Shown here: positions 6,929 through 14,690 of the stretch, piece after piece
How positions within the stretch are numbered: the first letter of the stretch is position 1
Layout: every line of letters starts with the position of its first letter
NCBI RefSeq assembly: GCF_900546705.1
Contig: NZ_URDP01000002.1
Location: 1-64,000, forward strand
Direction: 5' to 3'
DNA from: an uncultured Oscillibacter sp.
GTDB lineage: Bacteria > Bacillota > Clostridia > Oscillospirales > Oscillospiraceae
DNA: 64,000 nt
Notes under the pieces: model-generated
Databases searched by the model: none
Seen by the model: only the letters and a program-made list of their open reading frames with translations
What the model was told of the DNA's origin: nothing
Translations under genes and position numbers: made by a program

Positions 6929-8228
6929 CGGCGGCGCAGGCGGCGGTGACGGCCTCCGTGATCCAGAAGGCGTGCCAGACCCCCGCGGGCCCCATGGCCC
7001 AGTCCAGCACCAGAGCCGCGGGGATCAGAATGACGCCGCAGCGCAGGGCGGAGATGGCAAAGGAGGGGCCGCCCATGCCCAGTCCCTCCAGGGCGCCGCA
7101 GGAGATGACGGACACGGCCGAGACCAGAAAGCCCAGACTGATGATCCGCAGGGCCCGGGCCCCGGCGGCCACGGTGGCGGGATTGCGGGAAAAGAGCCCC
7201 GCCAGCTCCCCGGGCACGGCCCAGCACACCACGGTGCCCGCCGCCATGATGGCCCCTGCCATAGCCAGGGCCACCCGGTAGATGCGCCGCACCCGGCCGG
7301 ACTCCCCGGCGCCGTAGTTGTAGCCGATCAGGGGCCGCATGCCCTGGACGATGCCGTTGGCGGGCAGATAGAGGAAGGTCTGGAGCTTGTAGTACACCCC
7401 CAGCGCCAGTACATACACCTGCCCGTCGGCGGCAAGGATCACGTTGAGGGCGGCCACCAGGGCAGAGGGCAGCGCCATGTTCAGCGCGGCGGGGACGCCC
7501 ACCCCGTAGAGGGTACGGGCCATGTCCCGGTCCGGGCGGAAGGCGGCCCGGTCCACACGCATGGGCAGCGGCCGCACCCGGCACAGGCCCAGGAAGAAGG
7601 CAAAGCCCAGGGTCTGGCCGATGCCGGTGGCCAGGGCGGCCCCCTCGATGCCCATGGCCGGGAAGGGCCTCAGGCCGAAGATGAGCACCGGGTCCAGCAC
7701 GATGTTGGACACGCACCCGCACAGCATGCCCAGCATGGTGCCCACCATCCGCCCGGCGGCCTGGTGCATCTTCTCCAGGGCCATGGACCAGGCCACCACC
7801 GGCGCGAAGGCAAAGGCGATGCGGCCGTAGCGCACCCCCAGCTCCGCCACGGCGGCGTCCCGGGTGAAAAGGCCCAGAAACGCCGGCAGGACGGCGATGC
7901 ACCCCACGGCCAGCACCACGCCGTGGACGGTGCTGAACCACAGCCCCCCGCCGGCGGCCCGGGCGGCCCGGTCCGTCTCCCCGGCCCCCAGGAAGTAGGC
8001 GATGGCGGCGTTGATGCCCACGGAAAAGCCGATGGTAACGGCGGTAATCAGGTTCTGGAGGGGGTAGACCAGCGACAGCGCCGTCAAGGCGTCCTCGCTG
8101 AGAGCGGCCACATAGTAGCTGTCCACAATGTTGTATAGAGACGACACGGTCATGGAGAGCATCATGGGCAGGGACATGGCCAGCACCAGCCCCACCACGG
8201 GCCGCTCCTTCATATACGTCTGCTCCAT
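6855..8228 (-). CDS. MATE family multidrug/Na+ (or H+) antiporter
   Basis: 457 residues with twelve predicted membrane helices in two six-helix halves, the normal size of the family. It opens MEQTYMKERPVVGLVLAMSL PMMLSM, with the MATE signature NIVDSYYVA near residue 38 and the internal-repeat equivalent YLPANGIVQGMRPLIGYNYG in the second half. It exports cationic drugs or metabolites at the membrane. The ATG at 8228 follows GGGAGGGG; the longer open frame to 8360 is leader RNA. Transcription from the promoter at 8342-8370 must pass a strong terminator 20 nt before the ribosome site, so expression is probably attenuation-controlled. Confidence 0.9.
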   Translation of the reverse strand: MEQTYMKERPVVGLVLAMSLPMMLSMTVSSLYNIVDSYYVAALSEDALTALSLVYPLQNLITAVTIGFSVGINAAIAYFLGAGETDRAARAAGGGLWFSTVHGVVLAVGCIAVLPAFLGLFTRDAAVAELGVRYGRIAFAFAPVVAWSMALEKMHQAAGRMVGTMLGMLCGCVSNIVLDPVLIFGLRPFPAMGIEGAALATGIGQTLGFAFFLGLCRVRPLPMRVDRAAFRPDRDMARTLYGVGVPAALNMALPSALVAALNVILAADGQVYVLALGVYYKLQTFLYLPANGIVQGMRPLIGYNYGAGESGRVRRIYRVALAMAGAIMAAGTVVCWAVPGELAGLFSRNPATVAAGARALRIISLGFLVSAVSVISCGALEGLGMGGPSFAISALRCGVILIPAALVLDWAMGPAGVWHAFWITEAVTAACAAVIYRRALRRGRRAEGKHPPDTSRR

Positions 8229-8245
8229 GTGCTCCCCTCCCACGC

Positions 8246-8331
8246 AAAAAAGCCGCACAGCGATCTTCCGATCCCTGCGCGGCGAAAAAACAGCGGCGGC
8301 GCCGTCGTTCCATCCGCCCCCGGCGGACGGC
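8246..8331 (-). promoter_or_regulatory. Structured 5' leader with intrinsic terminator upstream of MATE gene
   Basis: On the minus strand the leader holds hairpin 1 (GCCGT..ACGGC enclosing CCGCC-GGG-GGCGG, 8301-8331). It then holds a terminator in which GCCGCGCAG pairs with CTGTGCGGC, with inner GATC/GATC, followed by TTTTTT (8246-8283). The terminator ends about 18 nt before the start codon, so readthrough must be controlled. No known riboswitch class is recognised. Confidence 0.65.
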
Positions 8332-8341
8332 TGATACATCC

Positions 8342-8370
8342 AGCATACACGCCCCGGCATGAAACGTCAA
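8342..8370 (-). promoter_or_regulatory. Sigma-A promoter of the MATE gene
   Basis: TTGACG (8365-8370), 17 bp, TATGCT (8342-8347), read on the minus strand. The predicted transcript start near 8335 gives a leader of about 107 nt. Confidence 0.8.
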
Positions 8371-8387
8371 GCCCCGGGACATAAGGA

Positions 8388-8411
8388 GGGCGCCGCCTTC
8401 GGGCGGCGCCC
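8388..8411 (-). terminator. Hairpin at the end of the phage-particle operon
   Basis: GGGCGCCGCC and GGCGGCGCCC form a GC-rich stem 5 bp past the last stop codon. The following tract (TCCTTAT on the minus strand) is only weakly T-rich. Confidence 0.55.
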
Positions 8412-8415
8412 TTTC

Positions 8416-8994
8416 TTATGCGTCTTTCCCCGGCAGCATGAGCTCAAAGCTCTCCCAGGTGTGCCCGGCCGCCTCCACCGACGCCCAGGTGTACCCGGCC
8501 GTCTCGCACTCACTCCAGGTCATGTAGCGGAAGTAGAACTCCACCTCCAGATGACAGGGCAGGATGTCCAGCACGATCTGCCGGATCTCCTCAAAGGCGG
8601 GGGGCACGCCGGCCACGCCGGGAAAGACCACCCGCAGGTGGCCGGTGTCCACCTCCATGGCCCGGGCGCTGACGCCGCAGCCGCTGATGGTGCGGTTGAT
8701 GGCCTCCGGGGTCAGGCTGTCGGCGTCGATCTGCATGAGGGCGGTGATGGCGGCGCGGCGGTCCTCCGCCGTGGAGGCGGCGGGACGCCGGGCAAAGAGG
8801 GCCTCCCGCCGGACAAGGCCCTCTCCTTCGGCGGTGGCCAGCAGCCCCTCCCGCTGGGCATGGTCGATCTCCGCCTCCGCCCCGTCCAGGGCCCGTCCCA
8901 CGGCGTACACCATGGCCTCGCTGACGGAGCCCTCCTGCAAGTCGTAGATGCCCAGGGGCGCGAGCAGGTTTTTCAGATACGCTGCATATGCCAT
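8416..8994 (-). CDS. Phage baseplate/tail protein, DUF2313 (XkdU/YmfQ-like)
   Basis: 192 residues. It resembles the DUF2313 family (PBSX XkdU, Mu gp48), which completes the baseplate of contractile tails. The N-terminal helices open MAYAAYLKNLLAPLGIYDLQ. The centre has LTPEAINRTISGCGV. The C-terminus repeats an aromatic motif twice (TWSECETAGYTW, GHTWESFE), typical of short linkers to tail fibres. It starts one base after the baseplate J gene stop and is the last gene of the cluster. No fibre gene follows, only a hairpin. Confidence 0.8.
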   Translation of the reverse strand: MAYAAYLKNLLAPLGIYDLQEGSVSEAMVYAVGRALDGAEAEIDHAQREGLLATAEGEGLVRREALFARRPAASTAEDRRAAITALMQIDADSLTPEAINRTISGCGVSARAMEVDTGHLRVVFPGVAGVPPAFEEIRQIVLDILPCHLEVEFYFRYMTWSECETAGYTWASVEAAGHTWESFELMLPGKDA

Positions 8995-10056
8995 TTACGC
9001 GCCCTCCCAGGGCGAGACGGTCAGCCCGCCCAGCGCCGGCAGTCCCCCCTGCCGGGCCTCCACGTCCGCCGCCGGCGCGGTGATGCGCACGTTGGACACG
9101 CGCTCCAGACCGAACACCAGACTGCTCAGCTCCGCAAGACGCACGCCCTTCCCCAGCAGCTGCCCGCTGAAAAAGGCGGTGACGGCCTGCTCCGCGGCGG
9201 CCTTGGCCTCCTCGTCGGTATAGCCGTCGGCGGGCCGGACCTGCAGGGCAAGGTCCACCTGCTGGATCTGGGGAGCGAGCACCTGAGCGTCCACGGCGAT
9301 CTCCCGGTTTTCCTGGATGTCCGACTGCACCTGCTGCAAAAGCGCCTCCTCCGGCGTGCCGGACTGGGCGGCGATGTAGATGTCCACCGTGCCGGTGCCC
9401 CGGGCCCGGCCCACCGCCTGGGCCGCCGCCACCCCCGCGTGGGACAGGGCGGTCTTTTCGTACCAGGCGGCGTTGGCGCCGTTGGGCAGCCGCCGGTAGC
9501 TCTCCAGTACCCGCGCCCGCAAACTCTCGTCGCTCTCCGGGTCGCTGCCGCCGGAAAAGGCCCGCTCATTGGTGCAGCGGGTGATGCCGATGGGGCAGGC
9601 AGTCAGGATGGTGACGGTGCCGGGGGCCACGTTTCCGCCGCTGCCGGGCTCCACCGCCCGGGCCGGGGCGTCCACAAACAGCTCCCCGGCACGGAGCACG
9701 GCGTCCTCCGTGGTGAGGAAGGACACCTCCCCGGCCGTCATGCACACGGTGCCCTCCGGCACGGTCAGATCCGACGCCGGGGCCAGCTCCACGGAAAAGT
9801 GCAGCGTCCCCACGGCCCGGGTGCCCTCCATGCGGGTGATGCCCCGCATGGCCGCGTGCTGGTCCAGATAGGTTCCCTGGGCCGTCTGGGGAAAGCTCTG
9901 GTCCAGCACCCACCCGGCCTGGATTTCCAGGGCCTGGACCTGGGCCGCCGCCGCGTACAGCCGCACGGCCAGGTCGCAGGACTCCTCCGGCCGGAAGCCG
10001 CACCGGGCCTCCATGTCGTCGCACATCTGCCCATAAATCTCGTCTACGCTTCTCAC
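8995..10056 (-). CDS. Baseplate J/gp47-like protein (XkdT-like)
   Basis: 353 residues, the usual size for baseplate J proteins, which form the wedge that contracts the sheath. Visible hallmarks are TYLDQHAAMRGITRMEGTRA near residue 63, PEGTVCMTAG, the central VEPGSGGNVAPGTVT, and DESLRARVLESYRRLPNGAN with AAWYEKTAL near residue 175. It lies between the gp25-like and DUF2313 genes, the canonical contractile-tail order. Confidence 0.92.
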   Translation of the reverse strand: MRSVDEIYGQMCDDMEARCGFRPEESCDLAVRLYAAAAQVQALEIQAGWVLDQSFPQTAQGTYLDQHAAMRGITRMEGTRAVGTLHFSVELAPASDLTVPEGTVCMTAGEVSFLTTEDAVLRAGELFVDAPARAVEPGSGGNVAPGTVTILTACPIGITRCTNERAFSGGSDPESDESLRARVLESYRRLPNGANAAWYEKTALSHAGVAAAQAVGRARGTGTVDIYIAAQSGTPEEALLQQVQSDIQENREIAVDAQVLAPQIQQVDLALQVRPADGYTDEEAKAAAEQAVTAFFSGQLLGKGVRLAELSSLVFGLERVSNVRITAPAADVEARQGGLPALGGLTVSPWEGA

Positions 10057-10069
10057 GATTTCTCTCCTC

Positions 10070-10417
10070 TCATTGCACCGTCAGCTCCACCGCCGCCGTC
10101 CCGTCCGCGAGAGCCAGCGTCACCGTCAATGCCCAGGCAGGGCCGGGGCGCTCCTCCAGCTCCACTTTCTCCACCCGGACGGGCTCGTCGGCCAGGGCCT
10201 CGGCCACGTACTGCTCGGCGGCGGTGCGGCGCTGGCCGGGGCTGACGGCGCCCAGCTGATAAAGGCGGCTGCCAAGATCGGGCAAAAAGGGAAAGCGTCC
10301 CCGCCGGGCCCGCAGGCGGAACCCCACCCGCTCCAGCACCGCCTCATTGCCTCCGGCACGGCGGATGCCTGCGCCGGAGAGCACGTAATCCCCATTCCGC
10401 AAAACCGGTTCGCTCAC
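10070..10417 (-). CDS. gp25/XkdS-like baseplate wedge protein
   Basis: 115 residues. The motif FPFLPDLGSRLYQLGAVSPG near residue 42 is the loop expected in gp25/gpW-like baseplate wedge proteins, followed by AEQYVAEAL and a beta-rich tail. It has the size of PBSX XkdS. The GTG start at 10417 overlaps the stop of the spike gene by 4 bases, so translation is coupled. It is a structural part of the particle with no enzymatic residues seen. Confidence 0.75.
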   Translation of the reverse strand: MSEPVLRNGDYVLSGAGIRRAGGNEAVLERVGFRLRARRGRFPFLPDLGSRLYQLGAVSPGQRRTAAEQYVAEALADEPVRVEKVELEERPGPAWALTVTLALADGTAAVELTVQ

Positions 10418-10824
10418 AGGCTTCCGCCTCCTTCCTCACAGGTACAGGGCCGGTAGGGCTCGCCGTTGATGGTCAGCGACCCCTCCACGGCCACGTTCCC
10501 CCGCAGCACCAGCGACCCGTCGGCGCGCAGGTAGACGCTGGCGCCGCCGCTGCGGATACACACCTCGCCGGGCTGCATCCCCGCCTCCGGGGCGGCCTGC
10601 CGGGTGCCGGCCACGCACTGCTCCTGGCCCCCGGGGCCGCCCTTGATGACCAGCACCGCGTCCCCGTTGCCGGGCATCCACACATAGCCCCCGGGGCCAT
10701 AGACGGGCAGGGAGCGCACCTCGCCCCGGGTGAGCACGCCGGCCTGTCCGCCGGCGATGGTGGTCACGCCCAGGTCCGTGTCGGCCCCGGGGGGCACGGC
10801 GCGCATTTTCTGGGAAATCCACAT
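10414..10824 (-). CDS. Baseplate spike/puncturing protein with CxC instead of HxH tip
   Basis: 136 residues. An N-terminal OB-like part (LGVTTIAGGQAGVLTRGEVR, GGYVWMPGNGDAVLVIKGG) leads into a short beta-helix (GEVCIRSGGASVYLRADGSL, VEGSLTING), as in gpV/gp5.4-like spikes and PBSX XkdR-like proteins. Related spikes often end in an HxH motif that binds iron. Here the equivalent end reads PYRPCTCEE, with Cys127 and Cys129. It may bind a different metal or form a disulfide. It lies between the hub gene and the wedge gene, as expected. Confidence 0.7.
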   Translation of the reverse strand: MWISQKMRAVPPGADTDLGVTTIAGGQAGVLTRGEVRSLPVYGPGGYVWMPGNGDAVLVIKGGPGGQEQCVAGTRQAAPEAGMQPGEVCIRSGGASVYLRADGSLVLRGNVAVEGSLTINGEPYRPCTCEEGGGSL

Positions 10825-10825
10825 A

Positions 10826-11770
10826 TCAAATCCTCTCCTCCAACGTCAGCAGCACGGCGGCGCCGTCGCTGCGGGAAAACGTATTTTCCGACTGGGCCAC
10901 CCGGTACACGCCCGCAAGACCCAGCCGGGGCAGCGCCAGCTCCGCCTCGTCGCCGGGGAAGGCCAGGAAGCTGCCGGGCAGTCCCACCTCAATGCGGACC
11001 TCCTGCCGACGGGACTGGTCGATCTGGTAGGCGCCGGTGTAGCGCATGGCCTCCCAGGTGCTCTGGCCCGGGGTGTAGACCACCCGGCGGCACTGGCCGC
11101 CCCGGCTGAGCATATCCTGGTTTTTCACGCTGTAAAAGGCGTTGCGGGTCTTGTCGATGACCAGCACCTCCGTCAGCACGCCGTAGTGGTCCTCCCGCAG
11201 GCGGCAGGAGAGCACCGGGTCGCTCTCCCCGATCTTCACCCGCCGTCCCGCCTGGGGCGGAGCGGCCACCAGACGGCCGTCGGGCAAAAACGTGGGGGCA
11301 AAGCCCCCGTAGGCCCGGCAGAACCCCTCCAGGGCCTTCCACTGGCTGGTGCCGGAGGCCACGGTGTAGACCCCGGAGGCCCGGACGGCGGCGGTGCGGG
11401 CGGCGGAGATGCCGTAGGGGGTCACGTGGTTGCGCACAATGTCCTCCAGGGTGGCCGTCTGATAGGTCATGGGCCGGGACTCGTTGTCCAGCAGCCGGGC
11501 GGCGTACCCCCGGCCGGAGACGGTGGCGGTCAGGCCGCCGCTGTCCAGCTCCACGGTGTACTCGTCCACCACGCCCCGCAGCATCACCTCCCCGCCCTCC
11601 CAGGCGGCAAAGCCCGCCGCCAGGTGGAGGGCGTCGGCCATGGAGGCATCGTACAAAAACGTCACGGAGAAGCTGTCGCAGGGGACGCCGCCGGTGTGGG
11701 TGATGTTCCACGCCAGCAGGGCGGGCAGCTCCAGGGTCCGGTGGTCGCTGGTGATGAGATAGGTCCTCAC
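10826..11770 (-). CDS. Baseplate hub protein, gpD/XkdQ-like
   Basis: 314 residues, late-control-D/XkdQ type. The N-terminus reads VRTYLITSDHRTLELPALLA. An N-terminal beta domain comes first (GGVPCDSFSVTFLYD, GEVMLRGVVDEYTVELDSG). A central segment follows (ISGRGYAARLLDNESRPMTY-like, then TLEDIVRNHVTPYG). The last part is a beta-barrel (FPGDEAELALPRLGLAGVYR). The GTG start at 11770 overlaps the stop of the LysM gene; longer open frame upstream is a shadow of that gene. In PBSX this protein forms the hub through which the spike is attached. Confidence 0.82.
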   Translation of the reverse strand: MRTYLITSDHRTLELPALLAWNITHTGGVPCDSFSVTFLYDASMADALHLAAGFAAWEGGEVMLRGVVDEYTVELDSGGLTATVSGRGYAARLLDNESRPMTYQTATLEDIVRNHVTPYGISAARTAAVRASGVYTVASGTSQWKALEGFCRAYGGFAPTFLPDGRLVAAPPQAGRRVKIGESDPVLSCRLREDHYGVLTEVLVIDKTRNAFYSVKNQDMLSRGGQCRRVVYTPGQSTWEAMRYTGAYQIDQSRRQEVRIEVGLPGSFLAFPGDEAELALPRLGLAGVYRVAQSENTFSRSDGAAVLLTLEERI

Positions 11771-12348
11771 GGGATCACCACCGTTTCTCCCGGGTAAATG
11801 AGGTTGGGGTTTTTGATCTGGGGGTTGGCGGCGATCAGCGCCGTCAGCGACACACCGCAGCGCCCGGCGATGCCCCACAGGGTGTCCCCCTTGCACACCC
11901 GGTAGGTCTTTTGGGACGCTGCGGAGGCGGCACTCTGGGACGGGGCGGTGTCGGCGGACGTGCCGCCCGCCACCTCCGTCAGCCCCCCGGTATAGCCCCC
12001 CAGGTCCTCCCAGAAGGCAAACCGGTAGCGCACCAGGTCCGGCACCGGCTCCTCCGTCAGCTCCAACGTGACAAAGTAGGCGCTCTCCGCCGGCCACACC
12101 GGGTGGACCAGCAGCCCGGGCCCGGACTGGGCAAAGACCTGCTCCAGCGCCCGGTACGTCTCATAGGCGTCCCCTCCGGCGAAGGTGCCCTCCCCCTCCA
12201 GCACCCGGCACCCGGGCCCCAGATCCTGGAGCACGTAGCCTCCGAAGGGGATCTTGTGGACGGCCACCTCCCGGCGGCACTGACTGCGGTAGATCTCCGG
12301 ATTGTGGGGCCAGGTGAAATCCTTATAGCGCATAGGCGTCAAACGCAT
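11767..12348 (-). CDS. LysM-containing baseplate protein, XkdP-like
   Basis: 193 residues. The N-terminal 125 residues resemble the domain before LysM in XkdP-like tail proteins (HKIPFGGYVLQDLGPGCRVL, GEGTFAGGDAYETYRALEQV). A C-terminal LysM follows a Ser/Ala linker: YRVCKGDTLWGIAGRCGVSL, then ANPQIKNPNLIYPGETVVIP. LysM binds N-acetylglucosamine polymers, here probably peptidoglycan or the tail hub. The start at 12348 follows AAAGGAGGAG. It sits between the gene in the tape-measure slot and the hub gene. Confidence 0.85.
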   Translation of the reverse strand: MRLTPMRYKDFTWPHNPEIYRSQCRREVAVHKIPFGGYVLQDLGPGCRVLEGEGTFAGGDAYETYRALEQVFAQSGPGLLVHPVWPAESAYFVTLELTEEPVPDLVRYRFAFWEDLGGYTGGLTEVAGGTSADTAPSQSAASAASQKTYRVCKGDTLWGIAGRCGVSLTALIAANPQIKNPNLIYPGETVVIP

Positions 12349-12360
12349 GGCTCTCCTCCT

Positions 12361-12921
12361 TTAATATAGGGAAAATCCCCCGTCGTACCGGCGGGCGTCC
12401 CGCTCAAAGGCCCGGGACAGCGCCCGGGCGGATACGTCCGCCCCGGTACCGGCGGCGGCAGTGTCCCACACCCCCGCCCCGGCCCGTCCGGGGACGGCGG
12501 CGGCAGAGGGCAGCACATAGGAAACCGGCCGGCTCTCTCTGGCCGCGGTATCGCCGCCGTAGGCCGCCGCCTCCCCCACCGGTGCCTGCCCTCCGGGGAC
12601 GGCTCCGGCCGCGGCGGTGCCTCCGGACAACGCGCCGCCGGGAAACTCCACGGCCCGTCCGCCGGAGAAAAGGGCCGCCCCCCACGCCGCGGGGTACCCG
12701 TCCGATGCCGGGGCCCCCTGGGCCGGGAGCGCGCCCGATGCCCGGGAAGCCCCCGCCCCACCCACAGTGGAAGCGGGGTTCGTTCCATCCCCCGCCGTCC
12801 ATGCCCGCACAGTTTCGGCAGAGGCGGCGTCCTCCGCCGCCTCCCGTTCTCCGCCCAACAGCAGCAGCGATAAAAGCTGCCGCTGCCGGGTCAGTACACT
12901 TTGGATATAGTCCACGCTCAT
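12361..12921 (-). CDS. 186-residue protein in the tape-measure slot
   Basis: Not recognised as a family. It has a short N-terminal helix (MSVDYIQSVLTRQRQLLSLL), about 120 residues rich in Ala/Gly/Pro with low order, and a conserved-looking end (ALSRAFERDARRYDGGFSLY). It follows the tail chaperone gene with an ATGA overlap and precedes the LysM gene. In PBSX-like loci exactly this position holds the long tape measure, usually 600-1,300 residues. No other gene here can fill that role. At the usual 0.15 nm per residue it would set a tail of only about 28 nm. It may instead be an adaptor left after tape-measure loss. Confidence 0.6.
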   Translation of the reverse strand: MSVDYIQSVLTRQRQLLSLLLLGGEREAAEDAASAETVRAWTAGDGTNPASTVGGAGASRASGALPAQGAPASDGYPAAWGAALFSGGRAVEFPGGALSGGTAAAGAVPGGQAPVGEAAAYGGDTAARESRPVSYVLPSAAAVPGRAGAGVWDTAAAGTGADVSARALSRAFERDARRYDGGFSLY

Positions 12922-13217
12922 CCCTCCCGCAAGGCCTCGAACCGCTCCATGTCAAAGGCCGGGTTCTCCCCGCCGGGCCGCCCGGCGGAGGACAATCGCT
13001 CCAAAAGGCGCTCCATCTGCCCGGCCGTCAGCGTCTCCAGCACGTCCTCCCGGTCACGGAAGGCCGCCTCTCCCTGGAAAAAGCAGCACTCGGCGAGCAC
13101 CTGGGCGTTGGAGAGGAGGCTGCGCTCCAACGGGTCCTCCGCCTCCCGGCGGCTCTCCCGCCAGATGGCCAGCAGCCGCCCCGCCGTCAGCGGCCGGAGC
13201 GCATCGATGTCTCTCAC
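12918..13217 (-). CDS. Tail assembly chaperone-like protein (XkdN position)
   Basis: 99 residues, largely helical: VRDIDALRPLTAGRLLAIWR, then LERSLLSNAQVLAECCFFQG and EDVLETLTAGQMERLLERLS. Size, helical content and position between tube and tape-measure slot fit the gpG/XkdN chaperones that keep the tape measure soluble. The GTG at 13217 overlaps the tube stop by 4 bases. No second, frameshifted chaperone product is obvious. The family match is by position and composition only. Confidence 0.6.
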   Translation of the reverse strand: MRDIDALRPLTAGRLLAIWRESRREAEDPLERSLLSNAQVLAECCFFQGEAAFRDREDVLETLTAGQMERLLERLSSAGRPGGENPAFDMERFEALREG

Positions 13218-13603
13218 GCCTGGGTCTCGATGCGGCGGGAGGCCACCACGGTGATCTTCTCGGCCACCATGGCGTTGAGCTGGCCCTCCTCGTGGATGGC
13301 GCTCCACTCGCAGCCGCTGTAAATGACCTTGCGGTCAGGCTTGCAGATCACCAGGGAGAAGTCCTGCAAGTCGTGGAAGTTGATGCCGTCGGCCACCGCG
13401 TCGTCGGTGGCGTAGAGGCGGGTGAGCTCCAGGGTGTACTTTTTCTGTCCTTCGATGGTGGCCACCGGCTCGCTCTCGCCGAAGGCCTCCACGCTCTGGG
13501 AGGACTTGGTGGCCTTGGCGGTGTAGCTCTGCACCACCGCCACCTTCTTCCCGTCCAGCTCCAGATAGATGTCCGCGCTGGTGGGGAATCCCTTTGTATC
13601 CAT
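13214..13603 (-). CDS. Tail tube protein, XkdM-like
   Basis: 129 residues, beta-rich. SADIYLELDGKKVAVVQSYT, then SVEAFGESEPVATIEGQKKY TLELTRLYATDD, GINFHDLQDFSLVI and a CEWSAIHEEGQLN segment match the conserved core of XkdM-type inner tubes of contractile tails. It directly follows the sheath gene, as in PBSX. The ATG at 13603 follows GGAGAGA. It forms the hollow tube inside the sheath. Confidence 0.85.
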   Translation of the reverse strand: MDTKGFPTSADIYLELDGKKVAVVQSYTAKATKSSQSVEAFGESEPVATIEGQKKYTLELTRLYATDDAVADGINFHDLQDFSLVICKPDRKVIYSGCEWSAIHEEGQLNAMVAEKITVVASRRIETQA

Positions 13604-13628
13604 GTTTTCTCTCTCCTCTCAAACGCCG

Positions 13629-14690
13629 TCAGACGGTGATGTGTACGGTCAGATAGATCTGGTTGAGGCCGTGGGCCACGGAAAAGCCGAACTCCACCAG
13701 GCACACGGTGGGGTCGTCGGCGGAGGCGGTGACCGTCACGTCCCCGTAGCTTTCGATGATCTCCGCGGCCACCTTCTTCTCCAGCTCCACGATGACCTGG
13801 GAGCGGATGGCGCTGCGGTTGCGGACGGTGTTCTTCGTGCGGGAGAACTTGCTGCGCAGGGCGCTGCGCACGGTGGGGATGATGTCGTCGACGATGAGGA
13901 CGGTGGTCAGCTCCCGCCAGGTGGCGTCGGCGGCACCGCCGGAGGTAGTGCGGGTGGTGATGCCCCGCACGGGGGAGAGGATGCCGCCCTCGTATTCCAG
14001 GGGCGTCACGCCGCCCCGGACCAGCAGATCCACGTCGTTGTCGCCGTAGGCCTCGCTCAGGCCCCCCAGGCCGCTGATCTGGGCGCCGTTGAGGGGCACG
14101 GCGGGGTCGGCGGAGGCGGCAATGACCCCCGCCAGGGCCGCGGCGGCAAACACGCCGGGCAGCGTCTTTCCGTCCTCATCCAGGGGATCGGGGCCCACCA
14201 GCACCATTCGCTCGCTGTTGATGGCCTCGGCGTGGGTCACCAGCTCGGCGGCGGACTCGCCGTCGCCGCCCACCACGCCGATGCGCTCTTTGCGCAGCCC
14301 GGAGTCCTGCTCCACCGAGGTCCGCAGGGCCTGGTGGACCGCCTGGTCGGCGCTGTCGCACACCACAATCTGCACGTTCTGGCCGCTCAGCACGTCAAAG
14401 GCCGCCTGGTAGTCGGCGGTCTGGCCCGCCTCGGCCACCCGCACCGCCACCACGGTGGACGCGCCGTTTTGGTAGAGCAGCTTCAAGATGGTGCTCATGC
14501 CCGGCGTCTCGTCCTGGCCGAATATGGCGGTGCCGGCGGCGTAGCCGGTGAGGGTCACCGCCTCCCCCACCGTACCCTGGACGGCCTTGGCCGCCACGCC
14601 GATGACCCGGGTGGCCCGGCCGGCGGTGATAACGGCAGAGGTGTCGTAGGCCGAGTAGACACCCGGCCGCTCATGTTTGATCTCGCTCAA
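13629..14690 (-). CDS. Contractile tail sheath protein, XkdK-like
   Basis: 353 residues. It begins MSEIKHERPGVYSAYDTSAV, the family opening (xxxRPGVYxxF). The central domain has KLLYQNGASTVVAVRVAE and SGQNVQIVVCDSADQAVHQA, the insertion domain GSGxSPVxGITTRTTS-like (LSPVRGITTRTTSGG), and the C-terminal domain RELTTVLIVDDIIPTVRSAL. It shows that the particle has a contractile, myovirus-type tail. The TTG start overlaps the stop of the tail-completion gene (TTGA). Length is at the short end of sheath proteins. Confidence 0.93.
   Translation of the reverse strand: MSEIKHERPGVYSAYDTSAVITAGRATRVIGVAAKAVQGTVGEAVTLTGYAAGTAIFGQDETPGMSTILKLLYQNGASTVVAVRVAEAGQTADYQAAFDVLSGQNVQIVVCDSADQAVHQALRTSVEQDSGLRKERIGVVGGDGESAAELVTHAEAINSERMVLVGPDPLDEDGKTLPGVFAAAALAGVIAASADPAVPLNGAQISGLGGLSEAYGDNDVDLLVRGGVTPLEYEGGILSPVRGITTRTTSGGAADATWRELTTVLIVDDIIPTVRSALRSKFSRTKNTVRNRSAIRSQVIVELEKKVAAEIIESYGDVTVTASADDPTVCLVEFGFSVAHGLNQIYLTVHITV

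Noticed and set aside
8359..10245. Plus-strand open frame of 628 codons through the baseplate genes
   Set aside because: It is antisense to baseplate J and DUF2313 genes, whose motifs are unmistakable.
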